Shown here: positions 16,412 through 22,492 of the stretch, piece after piece
Position numbering within the stretch: position 1 is the first letter of the stretch
Layout of the letters: the number at the start of each line of letters is the position of its first letter
IMG/VR virus record: IMGVR_UViG_3300047564_001325
Coordinates: 1-22,492 of that record
Origin: a virus
Length of the DNA stretch: 22,492 nucleotides
Reading direction: 5' to 3' (one strand)
Made by a program: the position numbers and the translations under genes
Notes under the pieces: model-generated
What the model saw: only the letters and a program-made list of their open reading frames with translations
What the model was told of the DNA's origin: nothing
The model's database searches: none

Positions 16412-16906
16412 TTATTGATACCTTACGATGAAGCCTAGTGGCTCTTTGTTTATGTCTGCTAAACTTGCATTTGCAGTGCTTTGTTTGCTGACTTGTAATG
16501 TCACTATTACCAATGTGCTTGGTGCGGCAGTATTTGCTAATGATACATTAGGTGTACTATTACCACTATTTGTGATGTTATTACCAACATATAGATATGC
16601 TGTTCCTATCTGAGCATTAGTCCAATTTGCGACTAATGTATATGCGTTAGCCGCGGGTTGAGTCGCTAATGTCAAATTGCCTAGTATCACATTATTATCA
16701 TCGACATAAGTTACATCGGATACTTCATAAAACTTTGCTGTGGGTGATAATGCCCATGCATTTGGTACTAATGCGTTAGCAGGATTGCCGTTTGCGTCAG
16801 TAAACGATATAGGAAAAGTATATGCTTCTCCGGTATAGATTTCCAGGCATTGCATCTCTGTGCCTGCTATTGTCATCGTTTTTGCGCCGTTTAGTAGTAA
16901 ACTCAT
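16412..16906 (-). CDS. small tail protein, 164 aa
   Basis: Family not named. The product reads as beta-sandwich-like: MTIAGTEMQCLEIYTGEAYTF, then strands around residues 55-75 (AKFYEVSDVTYVDDNNVILG) and 115-140 (TLVIVTLQVSK). It lies between the gpJ-like hub and the 1130-aa fibre, one base before the next start region, so it may connect hub and fibre as lambda-type tail-tip accessory proteins do. AGGA lies about 10 bases before the ATG, and an ATAAATAA motif precedes it. The place suggests a virion protein; sequence alone does not prove it. Confidence 0.8.
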   Translation of the reverse strand: MSLLLNGAKTMTIAGTEMQCLEIYTGEAYTFPISFTDANGNPANALVPNAWALSPTAKFYEVSDVTYVDDNNVILGNLTLATQPAANAYTLVANWTNAQIGTAYLYVGNNITNSGNSTPNVSLANTAAPSTLVIVTLQVSKQSTANASLADINKEPLGFIVRYQ

Positions 16907-16926
16907 ATTCTTGTTTCCTATATATA

Positions 16927-16934
16927 TTATTTAT
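16927..16934 (-). promoter_or_regulatory. ATAAATAA, late-promoter-like motif
   Basis: Minus-strand ATAAATAA in the 39-base gap between the hub gene and the 164-aa gene. A start near 16921 leaves the AGGA ribosome site intact. It is the best-placed of the four copies. Confidence 0.45.
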
Positions 16935-16945
16935 TCGTTAGCATG

Positions 16946-19816
16946 TTATAGTACAGTAGGAGGCGGGATATTAGCAGATACTAAAAATGTCCCAGTTACT
17001 GCTGTAACATTGCTATTTGGTGTTATGTTTCTTATCAATATACCTGAGATATCAGTAGCACCTATAAGACTATCATAAAATCTAATTTGTTGAGGCACAT
17101 TTGCTACTAAATCAACTTGACTAAAATTGGTCGTGACTCCTTGTATATTATTTGGACTAGCAATATTACTGCCCCATTTCACTAATTGTATTGTTGCGTC
17201 AACATTAGCAACAAAACAATATTCTCCTAATATCTGCACACTGGGTGCAGTAATTCCTGCATTTCCGAAATATGTATAGTCACTAACATCTAAAATATAA
17301 TATCCATTATCACCATTTTCAATGTTGAAAACAGCGGCAGTAGCAGGAGTAAATGATCCTGTACTATTTGCAACATATCCATTAGCAGTATCGCTAGTGC
17401 CTTGATACCATGGCCATATATAATTTGCACCTGGATTATTGCCTTCTATATATTTCGGAATATCAAAATTAGCACTTCTATAATCAATTCCAAATGTATT
17501 AACATTTACAGGAGTGGTTACAATATTAGCAGGGGGATCACCTATACTATAATTATATGTACCATATGGATATTCAGTTATACCTGCAAATGTTACATTT
17601 GCTGTAGATGCATTTGATCCAACTGTTGCTACTACGCCCCCGCGAAAATTTATTGTTGAAGCAGGTGCTACTACATTATTTCCTACGTACTGTACTGAAA
17701 TGGCGCCGGCACCACCACCTGCGATTGCACTAGCAGGAATACTGTTTGGTCTATAACTTGTGCCTGGCAATCCACCTCTTGTAGTGTCAGGATTGTAGGG
17801 CTGTATGCTTGCGCCTCCCCATGTATATGATGCGCTACCATCACTATAACGACCTGCTGTGTCATTTCGTGCAGTAGCACTCCAATAGTATGTGTTGGCT
17901 GTTAGATCATTGACAGTTATAGATATCGTGTTAAAATATGCATTTGCGCTGTCACTATTTGTGAATGGTATGCCACCTGCGCTTTGTATCGTGCGATATA
18001 ATTGATGCGTCTGCACATTACTATCTGTACCATAGTTGAAATCCATGTACAATACTGTACCTTGATCAGGCACGCAAGTCTCGACTTTAAATGCATCAAT
18101 AACCGGTGTAGCAATGTCATCTAGTGTCGTCACCAATGGAGGACATGGTTTGCTGATAACATTAGGATCAGTCAAACCTGTATTGTCAGCAGGTACGAAA
18201 TCTGTGATAGCATTATCAGCATAAACTGTTGCATTGTATTCGAATGCTTCTATGTTAGCGACTAAACTATTGTCGTCTGTGGTCTGTTCGCTTACATTGC
18301 TGACACGGAACAATTTGTATGGATTGTTCGGATTTGTGCTGATAGGTCCCCAACCATAGTCAGGTTGACCTACACGAATGACATCACCTGCTTCTATCTG
18401 TATACCTGAATAATCTAATTGACAACTTATAACGATATCTTCGCGGCTCTGTAATAGTCTTCTTGCTGCCAAATATTTTGCTGTGACAGCATTATTGATT
18501 AATGGTAGACTGATGTTTAATCTATTAGTCGCTTCGTTAGGACTCAATATGTCATCAAAGTTTTGATTGCTCCAATTTGCAGGATTTGTTAAATCGATGA
18601 CTTGATAATCTGTCTGATCCTTGATGTTATTGTTTGGATATGCGACTTCTACTTGATTGTATGTTTCATTGAGATCGACAGGATTGATCTGTACGCCACC
18701 AATGATATTGTTGCTATCTGCTAAGAACAATTGACTTTCTGGACCTACGAATGGTGCGTTCATGACAACACGCCACTTACCTGTCGCTTCGCTGTATTGC
18801 AACCAACTGTCGCAACTATCGACCATGGTCTGCAAATTGTTCAAGCATGTTGCCGCTGTGTTTACTGCGCCATTGATTCGATATCTATAATTCTGTACTT
18901 GCGGACTACCATTGACATCGATGTAAGTTATCTGTTGATTGCTATATGCATTCAATGCTGTGAGACTTCCTGTGTCGATTTGACTCAATGGAATAGCACA
19001 ACCATATCTTTCATTCTGTAGATAATCAAGTATCACATCACCTGGTCTTGCGCCATTAGTTGCGCCCATGTTGTTAGTTAACTTGACTTGTAGTGATCCT
19101 AGCCCTGTAGTACCTGCGTCTGGATTATATTCTACACGCACGATTGCGAATGCTGTGTTAGTCATATCTGCGCTTTGTCCATTGCTAATGTACAATGAAC
19201 CATTCCAACGCAATTCGCTTGGATATATACCACCGCCTGTACTGCTATCGCTCATGATCTGTATAGCAGTCTGACCACCTGTGTTCACGCCTGAACTACT
19301 ACCATTACTGAATAACCAAATATAAATCTTACCACTCATGCGTGTATCGACTTGAGCAGTACCTAATCCGCTATTGTTTGTGATCAATCCTGTGACTACA
19401 CCATTACTACCGAACTGTACTAATTTGCCATCGTAATATACGCCATTTGTAAGATCGTAAGTATATGACCCTGTATCTGTCTTTTCTGCAAAAGCGATAC
19501 AATACCACATGTATTTTTGATCTTGACTTATCTTTGCGTCTGTGATAGGACCACCGACCCATGCTTGACCATATACTATAGGCAATTTGTTTTCTGTAGC
19601 AGGAGGTAATTGTACTCGACCACCTGCATCACCACCTGCAGGAGCATCTGCACCGCGTTTTGCTAATAGTTTGCTAGCACCTATACTGATAGCCGCGCCT
19701 AATAATGCTTTACCTATGAATGCACCTGCGCCTGGTATGAACACAGCGGCGGCAACAGCGGCGACTACGCCTATAACTTTTTTAAGTGCTTTACCTATTT
19801 TACTAAAGATACCCAT
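16946..19816 (-). CDS. gpJ-like tail tip / host-specificity hub protein, 956 aa
   Basis: Follows the tape measure and two small distal-tail genes, the place of gene J in lambda. A hydrophobic Ala/Gly-rich N-terminus (about 10-55, VIGVVAAVAAAVFIPGAGAF) leads into RVQLPPATENKLPIVYGQAWVGG and a long hub region (about 70-560) with tail-tip-like features (VILDYLQNERYGCAIPLSQI, about 255-275; LNETYNQVEVAYPN, about 385-398; AAGDVIRVGQPDYGW-like IEAGDVIRVGQPDYGW at about 472-487). An Fn3-like part spans about 570-690, and the last 250 residues are beta-rich, ending IPPPTVL. It probably forms the ring at the tail tip that closes the tube and carries fibres. Family assignment rests on order, size and the RxGxP/'GD.I.V' hub pattern, so J-like is likely but not shown. 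The start is two bases after the upstream stop. Confidence 0.85.
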   Translation of the reverse strand: MGIFSKIGKALKKVIGVVAAVAAAVFIPGAGAFIGKALLGAAISIGASKLLAKRGADAPAGGDAGGRVQLPPATENKLPIVYGQAWVGGPITDAKISQDQKYMWYCIAFAEKTDTGSYTYDLTNGVYYDGKLVQFGSNGVVTGLITNNSGLGTAQVDTRMSGKIYIWLFSNGSSSGVNTGGQTAIQIMSDSSTGGGIYPSELRWNGSLYISNGQSADMTNTAFAIVRVEYNPDAGTTGLGSLQVKLTNNMGATNGARPGDVILDYLQNERYGCAIPLSQIDTGSLTALNAYSNQQITYIDVNGSPQVQNYRYRINGAVNTAATCLNNLQTMVDSCDSWLQYSEATGKWRVVMNAPFVGPESQLFLADSNNIIGGVQINPVDLNETYNQVEVAYPNNNIKDQTDYQVIDLTNPANWSNQNFDDILSPNEATNRLNISLPLINNAVTAKYLAARRLLQSREDIVISCQLDYSGIQIEAGDVIRVGQPDYGWGPISTNPNNPYKLFRVSNVSEQTTDDNSLVANIEAFEYNATVYADNAITDFVPADNTGLTDPNVISKPCPPLVTTLDDIATPVIDAFKVETCVPDQGTVLYMDFNYGTDSNVQTHQLYRTIQSAGGIPFTNSDSANAYFNTISITVNDLTANTYYWSATARNDTAGRYSDGSASYTWGGASIQPYNPDTTRGGLPGTSYRPNSIPASAIAGGGAGAISVQYVGNNVVAPASTINFRGGVVATVGSNASTANVTFAGITEYPYGTYNYSIGDPPANIVTTPVNVNTFGIDYRSANFDIPKYIEGNNPGANYIWPWYQGTSDTANGYVANSTGSFTPATAAVFNIENGDNGYYILDVSDYTYFGNAGITAPSVQILGEYCFVANVDATIQLVKWGSNIASPNNIQGVTTNFSQVDLVANVPQQIRFYDSLIGATDISGILIRNITPNSNVTAVTGTFLVSANIPPPTVL

Positions 19817-19818
19817 AA

Positions 19819-20649
19819 TTAATCTCTCTGTATGCCTCGAGGTCCTACCATACCACCGCTACTACCTGCGGCACTACCACCGCTAGGATTTGGTACTACT
19901 TGTCTAGACTTAGGATCGACACCGAAATCAAATGTGAATCCTGATAGGCTTGTGACATTGTTCATGCTACTATCTGTGCTATCAAAGAACTGCCAACTTT
20001 CCTTGTTTGTTTTTCTTCCTGCGATTCTGTTTTCTAACACAGTCTTATAACTGCTACAGTCAAATGTTATTGTGTAATTATCAAGGCGTTCTTCACGCTC
20101 TTCACTGATGCCATAATTAGTCACAATACCTGTGAATCTTAGATAAGCATTGCTCAACACATAGTTATTATCATAGAATCCACGATATATCTTGACCAAT
20201 CCGCCGCGCACTTGTCCCTGGCTCTCTAGAAATTCATAGATATTGTTACCACTGACACCGCTGATCGCTATGCTTGTATCGCCTGCTGTAACACGGATGC
20301 TACGTTGTTGTGCGCCTACGCTTAACAATCCACCTAATGGCGTATAAACATTACCTGCTATAATCTCATTAGTGTATGCACTACTGAATGTCAAAAATTC
20401 TATCTCATCTGCTGTACCTGTAGTGTTTGCTATGTTTGCATTTGCTGTGAATACAGTACCTGCGATATTACTACTAGCACCTAAACTAGTCCATGGTGTA
20501 TTACCACTAGTTTTGATGATGTATTCTTGACCCACATCTAAATCATCTGCGTCTGTAGGCAAATAATTATTATAGATCACTAATTGCACAAACTCTGCGC
20601 TAGTGACATTTGCTTTATTATTTGAAACTGCTGGTATACTTGTACTCAT
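19819..20649 (-). CDS. distal tail / minor tail protein, 276 aa
   Basis: Sits between the 228-aa protein and the gpJ-like hub, overlapping the former by four bases (ATGA). Residues about 35-84 hold an inserted unit with the pattern 'VGQEYIIKTSGNTPWTSLGA' then GTVFTAN and TTGTADEI, which recurs in phage structural proteins. The main part (about 85-260) contains VRGGLVKIYRGFYDN, GIVTNYGISEEREERLDNYT, TITFDCSSYKTVLENRIAGRKTNKESW, and FDFGVDP. This resembles the DUF2163 / lambda-L-type group of tail-tip proteins in which 'ENR.AGR.TN' is conserved; that link is from memory. The C-terminus is Gly/Ser-rich (SGGSAAGSSGGMVGPRG), likely flexible. Confidence 0.82.
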   Translation of the reverse strand: MSTSIPAVSNNKANVTSAEFVQLVIYNNYLPTDADDLDVGQEYIIKTSGNTPWTSLGASSNIAGTVFTANANIANTTGTADEIEFLTFSSAYTNEIIAGNVYTPLGGLLSVGAQQRSIRVTAGDTSIAISGVSGNNIYEFLESQGQVRGGLVKIYRGFYDNNYVLSNAYLRFTGIVTNYGISEEREERLDNYTITFDCSSYKTVLENRIAGRKTNKESWQFFDSTDSSMNNVTSLSGFTFDFGVDPKSRQVVPNPSGGSAAGSSGGMVGPRGIQRD

Positions 20650-21332
20650 GCTGTACCTACATATTCATAAAGTTGGAAATCTTCGCTAAATTCTATCAAT
20701 GCGTTATTGACTACTGTACCATTAGGACGAACATATGCGCCAGGTACTAGTGTATATGTAGGCATGTTTGGACAGAACATGTTCCACTCACATGCATTAC
20801 CTACTGTGATTCCTAATCCTACGACATTTGATGTCAATATGTTTGGTCTGTTCGTTGTCACAGTTATCGTGCTACCATTACCTCTAGTAACTCTTGTAGT
20901 GCTAGTGAATGGGTATGGATAGTTACCTAATTGTATCAAATCGTTTGGTTCAAATATTACTGTAGTGCTAGGTACGATTGGTAGATTAGTCAAAATTAAT
21001 TGATTACCAACGAAACTTTGCACAGTAATTTGATTGCGTTGTTGCAAACTCAATTGACCTTGATATCTGAATATCCAACTCAAACACGCATTGTCGCTAA
21101 ATGTCACGATCTCAGGACTGACGACATCCATGGTGTCTAATGCTTCTAACAGATCACGATTCTGATAATATTGCAAACTAGCAGGCATCTTTAATGTGAA
21201 ACGCCATGGATTCTTAGTTGGCGTGAGACTTACTCTTGGTATCTCGTTTCTTGTGAATTGTATACCAGCGACCTTTCTACGATCTATGCTGATCGCATTA
21301 CATTTGTTTAAAATTGTTTGTAATCCTGCCAT
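20646..21332 (-). CDS. distal tail protein, 228 aa
   Basis: Follows the tape measure gene with a 12-base gap; AGGA lies 8 bases before the ATG. In this position siphophage genomes carry the first distal-tail protein (lambda M, Dit-like). The N-terminus has IDRRKVAGIQFTRNEIPRVS and the motif NPWRFTLKMPASLQYYQNRD (about 41-60), a tail-hub-like beta-sheet lead. A central beta-rich part (about 95-170) contains QITVQSFVGNQLILTNLPI and TSTTRVTRGNGSTITVTT. The end (ALIEFSEDFQLYEYVGTA) is acidic. No enzymatic motif is present. The Dit-like role is inferred from place and beta content. Confidence 0.8.
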   Translation of the reverse strand: MAGLQTILNKCNAISIDRRKVAGIQFTRNEIPRVSLTPTKNPWRFTLKMPASLQYYQNRDLLEALDTMDVVSPEIVTFSDNACLSWIFRYQGQLSLQQRNQITVQSFVGNQLILTNLPIVPSTTVIFEPNDLIQLGNYPYPFTSTTRVTRGNGSTITVTTNRPNILTSNVVGLGITVGNACEWNMFCPNMPTYTLVPGAYVRPNGTVVNNALIEFSEDFQLYEYVGTA

Positions 21333-21344
21333 GACTTTTTCCTA

Positions 21345-22492
21345 TTATGCTGCCGCGCCATATGGCAATTCTCTTCTTGCCTGATTTGTAGCACCGAACA
21401 ATGCTTTTCTATTTTCATAGAACAATGTCGCTACAGATTTAGCATCTACAGCATTGATGTTATTATTGTAGTTATAGTTGTTTACTACAGGTTGCTGTTG
21501 CATTGGCTGTGAGGACATGACATCACCCAATTTATTGTTAGGTATGACTGTACCTGCTTGCTTAGGTACAAATAATTCAGGACCTTTCTCACCAACGATG
21601 CTTGGTTTGCCTACTTCTGGACTACCACCTTCAGCAAAGCCTGGCAATGGTATGCCAATACTGCCCATGAATCCTGATATCGCACGGAAGATCAATGCTT
21701 TTGCTATCATCTTGGCAAGATCAGCAACGATGCTTCTAGCAAAATCGCTAAACTTAAATTTACCTGTCTCTACAAATGAATCTACAGCATTGCTGATGTT
21801 GCCCCATGTATCTTGTACTGCTTTCTGCGCCATGTTGATAGGCTTGAATTGATCAGCGATCTGTTCTAATCCTTTAACAACACCTGCGCTATAACTTTCT
21901 TCTAATGCTTTTTGCTCTGAGCGTTTACGTCTTTCTTCTTGTATGGCAAAATCAGTAGCAGCCTTGACTCTTTCCAATTCATTTTGTAATTCTTTTTTCT
22001 TGATATCGTCTTTTTCAGCCGCGATCTGTTGTGCCAACTGCAATTCTTTCAATGCACCTGCTTCTTGTATCTTGATCAGTTCTAATTGTTGCGATTTCTG
22101 CTTCTCTGTGATCTGACCTGTGATGACTTGGCGTGCTAATTCTGCATCTTGCATAGCAACAGACTTCTCGCTCTGTTGTTGCATGATACCTAATTGTTTC
22201 TGTAACTCTACTACTCTTGCTCTTTCTGCTTCTGCGATAGCAAGGGCCGCTAGTTTTTGTTTCTCACTCTCAGCAGATTGCTCTTTGATTAATTGTTTTT
22301 GTTGCTCATAGGTTGTTATCAATGCTTGATTGACATAACCTTTTTTGTTTTGTTCTTCTGTGATCTTGGCATCTATGTTAGCAAGATCAGTTTTTAATTG
22401 ACGCTCAGTTTCAAGACGAACTTTGGCTCGTTCTGCTTCTTGTTTACTTAGATTAGCAGTACCATTGACTGCTTTTTGATATTCTAATGCCG
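21345..22492 (-). CDS. tail tape measure protein, C-terminal part (5' end outside window)
   Basis: The reading frame stays open to the window edge; a TTG at 22322 is only an internal codon, since 56 further in-frame codons (ALEYQKAVNG... ending GYVNQA) precede it without a stop. Visible part about 381 aa. It begins with a long coiled coil rich in Gln, Glu, Lys and Ala (about the first 215 residues). Then comes the conserved C-terminal part of lambda-type tape measure proteins: QDTWGNISNAVDSFVETGKF, FSDFARSIVADLAKMIAKAL, then a hydrophobic FRAISGFMGSIGIPLPGFAEGG and KPSIVGEKGPELFVP. This part is the usual Tape_meas_lam_C arrangement. It sets tail length and helps DNA entry. The end has an Asn/Gln-rich linker (NNYNYNNNINAVDA). 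Confidence 0.92.
   Translation of the reverse strand, partial: ALEYQKAVNGTANLSKQEAERAKVRLETERQLKTDLANIDAKITEEQNKKGYVNQALITTYEQQKQLIKEQSAESEKQKLAALAIAEAERARVVELQKQLGIMQQQSEKSVAMQDAELARQVITGQITEKQKSQQLELIKIQEAGALKELQLAQQIAAEKDDIKKKELQNELERVKAATDFAIQEERRKRSEQKALEESYSAGVVKGLEQIADQFKPINMAQKAVQDTWGNISNAVDSFVETGKFKFSDFARSIVADLAKMIAKALIFRAISGFMGSIGIPLPGFAEGGSPEVGKPSIVGEKGPELFVPKQAGTVIPNNKLGDVMSSQPMQQQPVVNNYNYNNNINAVDAKSVATLFYENRKALFGATNQARRELPYGAAA

Noticed and set aside
22320-22322. TTG as the start codon of the tape measure gene
   Set aside because: The frame continues without stop to the window edge and the coiled-coil composition is unchanged upstream; the gene is simply truncated by the window.

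Overview
The window looks like part of the genome of a tailed double-stranded DNA bacteriophage (Caudoviricetes). It is AT-rich, densely packed with short overlapping genes, and has a long tail gene block. Several structural-protein modules (collagen-like Gly-X-Thr/Pro runs, YadA-head-like repeats, a C1q-like jelly roll, 'GTVFTAN' and 'GTVFGGV..NTTYYV' mini-domains) resemble those I associate with phages from aquatic metagenomes. The host cannot be told from the sequence. Most genes read on the minus strand, so the biological order is from high to low coordinates.

Right part (22492 to 6523, minus strand): the tail-tip and fibre module. It starts with the C-terminal part of a lambda-type tape measure protein, cut by the window edge. 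Next come two small distal-tail proteins (228 and 276 aa) in the position of lambda M/L/K/I, then a 956-aa gpJ-like hub with an Fn3-like region. A 164-aa protein, a 1130-aa fibre, a 271-aa protein and a 1780-aa collagen/YadA/C1q fibre follow, and last an 83-aa one-helix membrane protein that could be a holin. Gaps are tiny and several stops and starts overlap, so this reads as an operon.

Middle (6522 to 4944): 333 bases without a gene (6190-6522) hold at least five strong RNA helices. Two of the hairpins share a loop motif, and I call the whole a candidate structured non-coding RNA. To its left is the only plus-strand gene group: a 169-aa unknown, a 41-aa peptide and an 82-aa lipoprotein. It is driven by a near-consensus sigma-70 promoter (TTGACA-17-TATTAT). 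Bases 4944-5325 are a divergent control region with two promoters, three evenly spaced dyad operators, two 39-bp direct repeats and a pair of inverted 16-mers.

Left part (4943 to 1, minus strand): first, three genes each with their own promoter (4572-4943, 4187-4453, 3676-4002). All use TTGACA-N17-TAWTAT/TAGAAT followed at once by a small hairpin; two of the minus genes and the plus gene share the same leader sequence. Genes without a visible sigma-70 promoter follow (3268-3582, 2998-3264, 2542-2877). Then comes a 557-base gene-free stretch with a clear group I intron core, and finally a tightly coupled run: 48-aa basic peptide, 97-aa zinc-finger-like protein, SAM methyltransferase, 50-aa phage peptide, and two unknowns of 88 and 124 aa. 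An ATAAATAA/CTAAATAA motif, reminiscent of T4-type late promoters, recurs at gene ends across the window.

The points most worth following up are the group I intron, the structured RNA at 6203-6519, and the shared promoter-leader-operator control system at 4029-5305.
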